The translations under genes were made by a program, and so were the position numbers. A stretch of 64,000 bases of DNA, taken from assembly GCA_943788345.1 (NCBI GenBank), contig CALSPX010000015.1:1-64000 (forward strand). The letters run 5' to 3'. The notes below the pieces were generated by a model. The model made no database searches. It saw only the letters and a program-made list of their open reading frames with translations, and was not told the origin of the DNA. This DNA comes from Ascidiaceihabitans sp023955215 (GTDB lineage: Bacteria; Pseudomonadota; Alphaproteobacteria; Rhodobacterales; Rhodobacteraceae). Below, one piece after another: positions 43,766-56,862 of the stretch (position 1 is its first letter; every line of letters begins with the position of its first letter).

Positions 43766-43984
43766 ATGCGCCAAAGCTTGAGAGACAGGGCAATCAGCGT
43801 ATGTGAAGCAAAGATTGCCCTGAAAGGCGAAGGTGTTGGCCTATCTTTTTACGCGTTCTTCAAGAACAAAAACGATGACCCCGAGTCGTTGATGGAAGCC
43901 GCAACATGGTGGATCGAGCGCCACCAATTGGATCATTTTGTGAAAGCGATCAAAATTCGCGAGATGATTGTCGCAGGACTATGA
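43766..43984 (+). CDS. Small DUF6500-like protein
   Basis: A 72-residue protein beginning 2 bases after the previous stop. It reads RAISVCEAKIALKGEGVGLSFYAFF (in parts) then NKNDDPESLMEAATWWIE and resembles DUF6500 as I remember it. Acidic and basic residues alternate, with no membrane segment. Its tight spacing suggests it is translated with the FMN protein; function unknown. Confidence 0.7.
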   Translation: MRQSLRDRAISVCEAKIALKGEGVGLSFYAFFKNKNDDPESLMEAATWWIERHQLDHFVKAIKIREMIVAGL

Positions 43985-44085
43985 ATGTTACAGTCTCCAA
44001 ACTCTGCGTGAACAGGCTTGGAATAAGATGAAACACTTCCGACTTTGAGGCATAAGAAACAAAATGCATCAAAGGAGCTTTCCCT

Positions 44086-44991
44086 ATGGCCAATCGTTGG
44101 ACCAACACACTTAGCCAAAGCGACGTTACCCCACAGGCCGCGTTTCTTAATCGCCGCCAATTGATCGCGGGGGCCGCCGCTGGATTTGGGTTGGCTGGTG
44201 TTGCAGGGGCGTCAAACGCACAAGAGGCGCTAACGCCGAATTCGTGGGAAGACATTACACAATATAACAACTTCTATGAGTTTGGGACGGGAAAAACCGA
44301 TCCTGCGGAATACGCAGGCGCGCTGACAACAACCCCGTGGACCGTTGAAATTGACGGCATGGTTAAGAACCCTGGCAAGTATGATATCGACGATATCAAG
44401 GCAGCGATGACAATCGAAGAGCGGATTTACCGTTTTCGCTGTGTCGAGGCATGGTCGATGGTTGTTCCGTGGAGCGGATTTGAGTTGGCAGATTTGTTAG
44501 AGGTTGCTGGCGTTCAAGACGGCGCGAAATACGTGGCCTTTGAAACATTGTACCGCCCAGAGGAAATGCCGGGCCAAAGGTTCCAGTCACTTGATTGGCC
44601 GTATGTTGAGGGTTTGCGCCTAGATGAGGCAATGAACCCGCTGACGCTGATGGCGACGGGCCTCTATGGTAAAGACCTGCCCAACCAGAACGGCGCACCA
44701 CTGCGCTTGGTTGTGCCATGGAAATATGGATTTAAATCCATCAAATCTATTGTGAAGATTACAATCACGGATAAAGAGCCGCCAACCAGCTGGAACAAAG
44801 CCAACGCACGTGAATATGGGTTCTATAGTAATGTGAACCCAAATGTTTCACACCCGCGTTGGTCCCAAGCCAGTGAACGTGTGATCGGCGGGGGTTTGTT
44901 CGCAAAGCGTGTCCCGACATTGATGTTCAATGGCTACGAGGATGAAGTGGCCAGCATGTATGAAGGCATGGACCTCTCAAAACAAATCTAA
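44086..44991 (+). CDS. msrP: Protein-methionine-sulfoxide reductase catalytic subunit MsrP
   Basis: Periplasmic molybdoenzyme (301 residues) that repairs oxidised methionines in envelope proteins. A Tat signal (LNRRQLIAGAAAGFGLAGV) precedes the mature part. The molybdopterin region shows RFRCVEAWSMVVPWSG, whose Cys ligates the molybdenum, then PNQNGAPLRLVVPWKYG and the end YEGMDLSKQI. AAGGAG lies 9 bases before the ATG. Paired with msrQ 80 bases downstream. Confidence 0.96.
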   Translation: MANRWTNTLSQSDVTPQAAFLNRRQLIAGAAAGFGLAGVAGASNAQEALTPNSWEDITQYNNFYEFGTGKTDPAEYAGALTTTPWTVEIDGMVKNPGKYDIDDIKAAMTIEERIYRFRCVEAWSMVVPWSGFELADLLEVAGVQDGAKYVAFETLYRPEEMPGQRFQSLDWPYVEGLRLDEAMNPLTLMATGLYGKDLPNQNGAPLRLVVPWKYGFKSIKSIVKITITDKEPPTSWNKANAREYGFYSNVNPNVSHPRWSQASERVIGGGLFAKRVPTLMFNGYEDEVASMYEGMDLSKQI

Positions 44992-45072
44992 GCTGAAATA
45001 CTGGGCTGGAACGTAGACGGTTCCGGCCCTTCGCGCACGTATACGATAGCTATGAAACGTAAGGACACTAAC

Positions 45073-45669
45073 ATGGACCGGATCAATCAACTCCTGCGCA
45101 AAGTGCCAACATGGTTTGTGTATATAGTAGGGCTGATCCCAGTGCCTTTGTTTCTTTACCTTGCCCAAACCGGTGGGCTGGGCCGTGAGCCGATCAAGGC
45201 GCTTGAGCATGAGTTGGGTGAGCTGGCGCTTAAGTTGATCATTGTTGGTTTGGCGAGCACACCTTTGCGCAAAATTGTTGGACTGAACCTGATCAAGTTC
45301 CGCCGTGCGATTGGCGTTTTGGCCTTTACCTACGTGGCCCTGCATCTGTTGATTTGGTTGGTTCTTGATGTTGGTATCCTGAGCCAGATTTGGGCGGACA
45401 TTCTTAAGCGTCCTTATATCACTATTGGAATGGTTGGTTTCGTTGTGATGATCCCATTAGCGGTCACATCCAACAATTGGTCTGTTAAACGCTTGGGGGT
45501 CAAATGGCGTCGCTTGCATCAACTGACCTATGTGGCCGCAGCTCTTGGTGGCGTGCACTTCATCATGATTGCGAAAGGTATCCAGTTAGAGCCACTTATC
45601 TATATGGCCGTAATCCTGGCTTTATTGGCGTATCGATTACCAATGTTCGTAAGAAAGCGAGCGCGTTAA
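45073..45669 (+). CDS. msrQ: Haem-binding subunit MsrQ of the MsrPQ system
   Basis: A 198-residue membrane protein of the ferric-reductase-like family that carries electrons from the quinone pool to MsrP. Five or six hydrophobic helices are visible; haem-ligand His residues include TYVALHLLIW and AAALGGVHFIMI. The ATG at 45073 has AAGGA eight bases upstream and is preferred to the ATG at 45052. It ends the msrPQ pair. Confidence 0.93.
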   Translation: MDRINQLLRKVPTWFVYIVGLIPVPLFLYLAQTGGLGREPIKALEHELGELALKLIIVGLASTPLRKIVGLNLIKFRRAIGVLAFTYVALHLLIWLVLDVGILSQIWADILKRPYITIGMVGFVVMIPLAVTSNNWSVKRLGVKWRRLHQLTYVAAALGGVHFIMIAKGIQLEPLIYMAVILALLAYRLPMFVRKRAR

Positions 45670-45944
45670 TGAAGGGTGGGTATCGGTGGGCTGTTTAACT
45701 GGTTCGCTTATGCCCGACTCGTTGCCCATAAATTGTGGCTGATTTGCATTGAAAAGGGCTGATATTGGGGGTGTAGCTGTGCTTTGGTCTATATCTAGAG
45801 ATTGGCGTGAATTTACCTCGAATTTTATCTGCGCGCGTTCTAGCGATTTGGGTCACTTCGTTAAAAGAACGGCCGGGTAATTATCTGTTTTCATTCACTT
45901 TTCGAGGATATGCAAAAAAGATGTGCTTTCTATGAAAAAAGCAC

Positions 45945-45973
45945 TTGCGACTCTGTTGTAGTAACACTAGAAC
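45945..45973 (+). promoter_or_regulatory. Putative rRNA operon promoter
   Basis: TTGCGA (45945-45950) and TAGAAC (45968-45973) are 17 bases apart, about 410 bases before the 16S gene. Confidence 0.5.
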
Positions 45974-46309
45974 CCCTTTTACCGGAGGCGCAGTGATGCG
46001 GTGATGGTCGACTGAGAGGATAGGCGGAGACGCTAGGTTCTTGAAGTTGTTGAAGAAATTCAGAGATTTAGATGGCGGGGCGCGCTGGTAGTAATTGGCG
46101 CATCTTGATTATTTTTGTCTCTACGTTGTTTGAAAATTGAATATCTGAAGAGATATGTGGGCGGTTTGGTTCGTTTCGATGGATCAACCTCTTCATATCA
46201 ACGCCGGTAGAGACGCGCATTTATGTGTTTATCGATGACCGGTGTCAGCTTCACTGTTTGAACGGCTTTTGTTATCTTTGATAACTGAAGTACATCAAAC
46301 AGAATTAAG

Positions 46310-46320
46310 TGCTCTTATTG
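46310..46320 (+). promoter_or_regulatory. boxA-like antitermination site
   Basis: TGCTCTTATTG resembles the boxA consensus TGCTCTTTAACA and lies in the rrn leader about 65 bases before 16S. Confidence 0.5.
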
Positions 46321-46385
46321 CTTTGCAGTAGTAAGGGTGATGTGCAGAGGCTCGAACGTCAAGGTTAAGATCGCAAGATCTTTTC

Positions 46386-47855
<1,470 letters not shown>

Positions 47856-48010
47856 GTATCTAGTCAGATTAGCTTGCTAATCTCGTGATACACTTAGCAA
47901 GAACAGCAAACAAAGCTGTTCGAAATAGTTCATCTTAGATGGACACATTGAGCCGAGCCGTCCTCATATCTCTTCAGAATACGATCCACATCGAGTGGAT
48001 TGCACGAAAT

Positions 48011-48086
48011 GGGGCGTTAGCTCAGCTGGGAGAGCACCTGCTTTGCAAGCAGGGGGTCATCGGTTCGATCCCGATACGCTCCACCA
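48011..48086 (+). tRNA. tRNA-Ala(TGC)
   Basis: A 76-base cloverleaf in the 16S-23S spacer with acceptor GGGGCGT/ACGCTCC, anticodon loop TTTGCAA giving TGC and an encoded CCA. It is the first spacer tRNA, where tRNA-Ile would be expected. Confidence 0.97.
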
Positions 48087-48254
48087 AGCGCTTTCACTGC
48101 AAAGCGCGACGCTCTGGCAGCATATCCCTTGGGGTGTGCGAGAAGAGCAGCTAACAAGCCGAAGATGGACACTGGTCATACGCTGTCGCAACTCACGCAT
48201 TGCTTCGCAATACGTTGTTTGCGCTTCGTCGATTTTACTTACGTAAAATCAACT

Positions 48255-48331
<77 letters not shown>

Positions 48332-48798
48332 TCATACACAGTCGATTAGATCGTTAAGCACATCTGTTGTGTTTAACCGTCCAATCGGACGCGGCCGGAT
48401 CCTTCGGGATGCCAGCCAATTTTACATCGTTTATAGAGATACAAAATATCAATATGATGATTGCCACGAGTAAGTGGTTGATCTCAGTTGGGTGCGGCGA
48501 ACCTTTGGGTTCAAAGCGAGCATTTAGGAGACTGTTTCCTCGGTCGAATTTATGTCTGCCTACTGAAACGTCATGTTGTCCAAGTATAGTACACTAACCA
48601 GAACAATTTCAGCTCTCCTCCCGCACGGATGGAGGGCATAATGGGATTGTTCACTAAAACACTTTTTAGGAAGTGTTTTTTGTCAGCATGACACAAACAT
48701 GCTGGCGGGAAAAAGTATACTTTTGAACCAGAAAAAAGACTGAGTTTAGTTACCAGCTGCTCAGTCGCGTTAGACGCAAGTCTTTCTTTTTCTGGATC
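48332..48798 (+). other. Spacer between tRNA-Ile and 23S rRNA, with processing stem
   Basis: Untranslated rRNA spacer. The last ~25 bases (CTTTCTTTTTCTGGATCAAATCAAG) pair with the sequence just after the 23S gene (CTTGATTTGATCCAGTAAAAGAG), forming the long stem in which 23S ends are cut. No other gene was recognised. Confidence 0.75.
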
Positions 48799-51633
<2,835 letters not shown>

Positions 51634-51805
51634 ATCCAGTAAAAGAGAGATTTAGTAGAACCTTCGCATTAGCGTTAGGGACGAAACATTGAACTCGATG
51701 AAAAATAAATCAAAAGCATACACATAATATGTGTACTTATACTTGGACGACACATGATATTTTGTATGGCTACCTCTTAGGAGGTAGTTTGATTGGTCCT
51801 TTTTT

Positions 51806-51923
<118 letters not shown>

Positions 51924-51965
51924 TAATAAGTACCAATCACTCTTAAACGATCTAAGAAATACATT

Positions 51966-52000
51966 AAACGCCCCTGCAGAGATGCAGTGGGCGTTTTTTG
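51966..52000 (+). terminator. Terminator between 5S rRNA and tRNA-fMet
   Basis: AACGCCCCTGCA and TGCAGTGGGCGTT form a 12-bp stem with one weak pair around GAGA, followed by a T6 run. Confidence 0.9.
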
Positions 52001-52156
52001 CTGTTCCCACCTGAAAACTAGTGCTGCTCCATCCAAGTGTCAGTAATTTACACAAGCTATTACAACACCTTAACCGAAACGCATTTAATCAACCAAACAG
52101 CAAAACTCAACCAAAGCTGGGGTTGCGCAAACCGCCACCAACAACTAAACAAACAA

Positions 52157-52233
<77 letters not shown>

Positions 52234-52707
52234 ACACTAATTCGTTAGTGACATCAAAGGCTTGAGTATCAATACTCAGGCCATTTTTGTATCTGGAACC
52301 CAGACCAAGGGATAACAGGCACGCAAGGGCACCTTAAACTGGGGTGACGGCATTGCCCGTGTTAGGGCGATGAACTCGTTAAGTAGCCAGAGTACAGCTC
52401 GATACCTATTTTGCATCGAGTTGAGCTGCTGCAACGGGTTTGAGACGCCTTTACGACGAGGCAATCCAATGATCCGCACAGAAACGATCTTATTTGTTGG
52501 GTAACAATGTGAGGATTGTTGCCAGTCGCCCGTCTCTGTTCAAATTTTAATGTGGATCTAGAATTACTCGCAAGAATACTTGACTGTTGGGAATAAATAT
52601 TTACCAATGTGAATGATGACGCCGTCCCAATACACGCCTTCTTGGGAGTGTTTGTAATGTTTTTTCGCTATTAATAAATCCCAAATTTCGGTTGAAGGTA
52701 CTACGTT
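52234..52707. other. Intergenic region after the rRNA operon
   Basis: About 470 bases with no gene I can support. It holds the CACTAA-TTCG-TTAGTG hairpin just after tRNA-fMet and the terminator below. The rest (52300-52700) has no RNA gene, repeat or insertion sequence that I recognise and must contain the promoter of the regulator at 52708. Confidence 0.6.
52259..52291 (+). terminator. Terminator of tRNA-fMet
   Basis: GGCTTGAGTAT and ATACTCAGGCC form an 11-bp stem with one G-T pair, followed by ATTTTTG. Confidence 0.85.
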
Positions 52708-53727
52708 ATGCACGCTGGTGAACGGAATAAGGCAGTTATCGTTTCGCTCTTCTCGCGTTCAGGAAGTGAAGAGCAACCTACCAAATTCGAAATTTTTGTG
52801 TCGAAAGGGTTTTGTGAGCTTGAGGTTTCAGCCGTTACCCATACGCTTGCCCTAGGTAACAAGATTTTAGGGCTGAGTGCATTTGAATTTCGTTATGTGT
52901 CTGACAGGCCTGGGGTGGTTTCAGGTTCTAATAACATGTTGTTGCGCGCAGAACCTGCTATCGCTGATCACGGGTTTGCGGATGTGATGATTGTCGTGGG
53001 TGGGTGTAAAGGGAACTTTGAACCATGGATTAAGCGGTTGCGTTCTATGCAAAGGCAATCGCTTCCGGTCGTTTTACTGTCCGATGCAGCAACAGCGTAC
53101 ATTCAGGAAACGAACAAACCAGCTGGCAAGGTTACAACCCATTGGCATGACGCTTTGATGTTGACTGAAACAGGGTACCATCCGAATTTGACAAATAACT
53201 TGGCTGAAAGTTCAGATGGTATTGTTACTGCAGGCGGGCGTTCTTCTACTCAAGAACTGATAATTGCGTTAATCTCGTCATTCTTTGATACGCCGCAACT
53301 TGCAGAGATCGGAAACCGAACGCTTCTGCAAAATATCCGCTCAACAAATACCGAGCAACCACGCGGTATAGGTCACAATAAAGGCTTTTTCGATGGGCGG
53401 ATTACAGCGGCAATTCACCTGATGGAAAACAACATTAGCGATCCACTTTCGATGGCTGAACTGACGGAACAGTTGGGCGTTTCAACACGGCAATTGGAGC
53501 GTCAATTTCGGGAGGTCTTTAACGATACTCCTGCGAGGTTTTACAAACGTATACGTTCAAAGCAGGCGCGCGTTATGCTACAGGAAACACTGCTTCCTAT
53601 TATAGATGTGGCTGTCGCTACAGGGTTTGGTTCAAGCTCGACGTTGGCAAAAGCTGTCAAGGATGAATATGGTTTGACTCCTGCCAAGATGCGCGAGCGC
53701 CGTACGGTTGACCTCATCAATTTCTAA
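52708..53727 (+). CDS. GlxA-family transcriptional regulator (DJ-1/PfpI domain plus AraC HTH)
   Basis: A 339-residue regulator. The N-terminal ~200 residues are a DJ-1/PfpI-like domain (KFEIFVSKGFCELEVS, VMIVVGGCKGN, VVLLSDAATAYI); the C-terminal ~100 residues carry two AraC helix-turn-helix units (MAELTEQLGVSTRQLERQFR and IIDVAVATGFGSSSTLAKAVK in parts). The Cys-to-Asp change around the elbow (LLSDAAT) suggests the domain binds a small molecule rather than acting as an amidase. It precedes tdm by 108 bases on the same strand, so control of the methylated-amine genes is likely. Confidence 0.9.
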   Translation: MHAGERNKAVIVSLFSRSGSEEQPTKFEIFVSKGFCELEVSAVTHTLALGNKILGLSAFEFRYVSDRPGVVSGSNNMLLRAEPAIADHGFADVMIVVGGCKGNFEPWIKRLRSMQRQSLPVVLLSDAATAYIQETNKPAGKVTTHWHDALMLTETGYHPNLTNNLAESSDGIVTAGGRSSTQELIIALISSFFDTPQLAEIGNRTLLQNIRSTNTEQPRGIGHNKGFFDGRITAAIHLMENNISDPLSMAELTEQLGVSTRQLERQFREVFNDTPARFYKRIRSKQARVMLQETLLPIIDVAVATGFGSSSTLAKAVKDEYGLTPAKMRERRTVDLINF

Positions 53728-53835
53728 TCTTCCCGAGAATCACTTGCGCGATGAGTATTTATGGATATTCTTTTTAATAAATAAATATTCCGCTTAGGTA
53801 AATTTGCTGAGGCGGGCTGGTTCTAAGGACATTGT

Positions 53836-56205
53836 ATGCTCGACCACCCTTATCCAAAGGTTCAACCTGGTCCGCCGCGCCCAAGTCAGGTTTATAGGCC
53901 TGTACAGTTTTCGATGCCTCAAGGTACGGAACGTTATGTAGTAGAGGGAAACGGGGCGGTTCTTATCCCTGTTGAGGCCAACGACCAAATTACGCTGATT
54001 AATACGGAAGGTGGCCAGGCCTGCGAAATCGTTGCGACTGGTTCAGGCGGTTTGATTGACGCCTCCGTAATCGGGACTACTGCAAATGGCTCAGCTGATG
54101 GTTTGCGTGCGCTTTTGACCAGTTCTGAGTATTCTTTGCGCGGCATGCGAATGGGGCTTGAAGCACGTGGAATCAACTTAGGTGGTGCACAGGCGGTACA
54201 TCTGTTTGATGCAATGAGTGCGGCAAAGGCCGAAGAAACCTTCCGCGTTCAACGTGACGGTGCCGTTATTATTGCTGCACCTGGAGGCCCGATGGATGCT
54301 GAGGCACAAGATACGACAACGCCGATCGCGGTTATGGTCAAGCGGGCAATTATCAAAAGCCACACCAAATTCGAAGCCCCTGAGCCGCTTGCTGATCCTG
54401 TTGCCGACATTCGCGTGCACACGCAAACGGCAGAAGCGTTTTTCGTCAAAGCGGGCGACTACATCCAGATCATTGATGTGGACGGACGGCAATGCACTGA
54501 TTTCGAGTGCTTCAGCGCCCGCAAGCTGGACAAAGGGATAGAGCATGCTTTGGATGTAACCACCACGCGTACGCTGATGGGTCACGCCTATCCAATGCCG
54601 GGATTGCATGCAAAATACTACGATCAGGAAATGTTACCACTCGTTGAGGTTGTTCAAGACACTTGCGGGCGTCATGATGCCTTCGCCCTTGCTTGTTCTG
54701 CAAAATATTACGACGATATCGGGTACCCCGGTCACGTGAATTGTTCTGAGAACTTTAACGGTGCGCTTGCCAACTTTAACGTCGCGCCGCGCAAAGGTTG
54801 GATGGCGATCAATTTTTTCTTCAACACTTTTCTGGACGATCATGGCGTCATGTATTCCGACGAACCTTGGTCCCGACCGGGTGACTATGTGTTGCTACGG
54901 GCCTTGACCGATATCGTTTGCGTTAGTTCGGCTTGCCCTGATGACACCAGTGCGGCGAACGGGTGGAACCCGACCGATATTCACGTACGGACCTACAGCG
55001 GCAAAGAAACATTTCAACGGTCGGTCGCGTACCGCCCCACACCAGATGCGGACCCCATTATGACCAAGCAAACCGGTTTTCACGACAAATTCGCCGAGCA
55101 CACCCGTAATTTCATCGAATATAATGGCTACTGGTTGGCGAACTGTTTCGCTGAAGCAGGACCAATCGAAGAATACCATGCTTGTCGTGAAAAAGTAGTG
55201 ATTTTGGACCTGTCGCCATTGCGCAAGTTTGAGATTACGGGACCCGATGCAGAGGCATTATGCCAATATATATTCACTCGGAATATGAAGACTTTGGCCA
55301 TTGGCGGCGTCGTCTACACGGCCATGTGCTATGAGCATGGCGGCATGATTGATGACGGCACGGTGTTTCGTCTGGGCAAGGATAACTTCCGCTGGATAGG
55401 TGGCAATGATTACGGTGGTGATTGGATGCGAGAGCAGGCTGAAAAGCTGGGGCTTAACGTGCTTGTCCGTGCCTCAACTGATCAAATGCACAACGTCGCG
55501 GTGCAAGGGCCAGAAAGCCGCGATTTACTGCGCAAGATCGTTTGGACCGCACCGCACAATCCGGAGTTTGATCAACTGGGCTGGTTTCGCTTTACGCCTG
55601 CACGCCTGAACAATGAAAGTGGGACGCCGTTTGTGGTCTCGCGTACAGGATACACCGGTGAGTTGGGATATGAGGTTATGTGTCACCCAAAAGATTGCGC
55701 CGAAATTTTTGACGCTATTTGGGAGGCTGGACAAGACCATGGGATCAGGCCAATGGGCCTTGAGGCTCTTGATATGGTGCGCATCGAATCTGGTCTTATC
55801 TTCGCGGGCTATGACTTTACCGATCAAACCGACCCATTCGAGGCCGGCATTGGGTTCACTGTGCCGCTTAAATCCAAAACGGATGATTTCATCGGTCGTG
55901 ATGCGCTGATCCGTCGAAAAGACAATCCTATGCGCAAGTTGGTTGGCCTTGATATCGATAGCAATATCGACGTGGCCCACGGTGATTGCATTCACATTGG
56001 ACGCGCGCAGGTTGGTGAAGTGACATCGTCCATGCGTTCGCCCTTGCTCGGAAAAAATATCGCTTTGGCACGCTTAGATGTAGCCCATGCTGACATAGGA
56101 ACGCAGGTCGAGATCGGTAAACTAGATGGGCATCAGATGCGCATTCCTGCCGAGGTGGTGCCGTTTGCGCATTATGATCCGACTAAGTCGCGCCCAAGGT
56201 CGTAA
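53836..56205 (+). CDS. tdm: Trimethylamine N-oxide demethylase (aldolase) Tdm, DUF1989-GcvT fusion
   Basis: Splits TMAO into dimethylamine and formaldehyde. The 789-residue protein joins a DUF1989 domain (residues ~20-400) to a GcvT/aminomethyltransferase domain (~415-780; KVVILDLSPLRKFEITG, GYTGELGYEV, GLEALDMVRIESG) that binds tetrahydrofolate and can capture the formaldehyde. Cys287, Cys303 and Cys367 have the spacing 16 and 64 that I remember for the zinc triad of Methylocella Tdm. AAGGA precedes the ATG. It converges with the Tat-protein gene, leaving one base between the stops. Confidence 0.92.
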   Translation: MLDHPYPKVQPGPPRPSQVYRPVQFSMPQGTERYVVEGNGAVLIPVEANDQITLINTEGGQACEIVATGSGGLIDASVIGTTANGSADGLRALLTSSEYSLRGMRMGLEARGINLGGAQAVHLFDAMSAAKAEETFRVQRDGAVIIAAPGGPMDAEAQDTTTPIAVMVKRAIIKSHTKFEAPEPLADPVADIRVHTQTAEAFFVKAGDYIQIIDVDGRQCTDFECFSARKLDKGIEHALDVTTTRTLMGHAYPMPGLHAKYYDQEMLPLVEVVQDTCGRHDAFALACSAKYYDDIGYPGHVNCSENFNGALANFNVAPRKGWMAINFFFNTFLDDHGVMYSDEPWSRPGDYVLLRALTDIVCVSSACPDDTSAANGWNPTDIHVRTYSGKETFQRSVAYRPTPDADPIMTKQTGFHDKFAEHTRNFIEYNGYWLANCFAEAGPIEEYHACREKVVILDLSPLRKFEITGPDAEALCQYIFTRNMKTLAIGGVVYTAMCYEHGGMIDDGTVFRLGKDNFRWIGGNDYGGDWMREQAEKLGLNVLVRASTDQMHNVAVQGPESRDLLRKIVWTAPHNPEFDQLGWFRFTPARLNNESGTPFVVSRTGYTGELGYEVMCHPKDCAEIFDAIWEAGQDHGIRPMGLEALDMVRIESGLIFAGYDFTDQTDPFEAGIGFTVPLKSKTDDFIGRDALIRRKDNPMRKLVGLDIDSNIDVAHGDCIHIGRAQVGEVTSSMRSPLLGKNIALARLDVAHADIGTQVEIGKLDGHQMRIPAEVVPFAHYDPTKSRPRS

Positions 56206-56206
56206 T

Positions 56207-56650
56207 CTATTCTTCATTTTGGCTGGTCTCTTCTTGGTCAATGACTTCGACTTTGTCTGGACTATCATCGCCCAATAGTCGATCAAGGTCGACATTGATC
56301 TGTCGCGGCGCTCTGGCTTTGCTGACGGGCGCGGCAGCCATGGTTGGGGGCGGGGCAGGGCGTGCGATGCGGGTGAGGCTACTGGCACCGTGTGCCGTTA
56401 AGGCATGGTTTTGGATCAATTTGGTGTAGACACTATGTGTCGCCGTGGTCGAAATACCCATGCCACGTGAGATTCCACCCATGTTTTGCACGCTGCCTGC
56501 TTGAGCGTACAGGCTACCCCAGAGCATTTGCGAAGTCGTTAGACCTGCCGCTGTGGTCGTTGTTGCGCTTGCCGCAAGTGCGGGCATCGCTGGGGCCAAA
56601 CCTGCAGCACTGAACACTTGCAAAAAACGACGACGATTGAGTTTTGGCAT
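56207..56650 (-). CDS. Tat-exported small protein of unknown function
   Basis: A 147-residue protein with a twin-arginine signal (MPKLNRRRFLQVFSAAGLAP, cleavage likely after PALA). The mature part reads TTSQMLWGSLYAQAGSVQNMGG-type sequence (in parts), then a Pro/Ala linker (RPAPPPTMAAAP), and an acidic tail rich in Asp and Glu. There is no cysteine. AAAGG lies 8 bases before the ATG. It is the last gene of the probable mgsABC-gmaS-tmm run, 212 bases after tmm. I recognise no family; a secreted cofactor-bearing protein or partner of a periplasmic enzyme is only a guess. Confidence 0.75.
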   Translation of the reverse strand: MPKLNRRRFLQVFSAAGLAPAMPALAASATTTTAAGLTTSQMLWGSLYAQAGSVQNMGGISRGMGISTTATHSVYTKLIQNHALTAHGASSLTRIARPAPPPTMAAAPVSKARAPRQINVDLDRLLGDDSPDKVEVIDQEETSQNEE

Positions 56651-56862
56651 CAGATTGCCTTTCCTTAACACATGGATCACATTTTTGACCCTTGAGGTAG
56701 ATATAGACATTCGCGGCAGGGTTTTTAACCAAATGCCTCGTAATTTACTGTTTTAAAGGTTAACTTTTCTAATTTTGAGAGTTCCAATGCTGCGGATTGT
56801 GCACCCTCTCGGCCGTATTCCTTGCTGCCTTTAAGCTTAAGATTCAGGTAGCAAGGCGTTAT

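Larger units (their letters stand above)
45670..46385 (+). other. rRNA operon promoter and leader region
   Basis: A ~715-base stretch without a gene. It contains the rrn promoter, a boxA-like antitermination site near 46310, and the 16S leader. Nothing else was recognised; the part before 45940 looks like ordinary spacer. Confidence 0.7.

Noticed and set aside
52276..52607. Small minus-strand frames after tRNA-fMet, possible integration remnant
   Set aside because: No integrase motif, no repeat of the tRNA end and no ribosome site.
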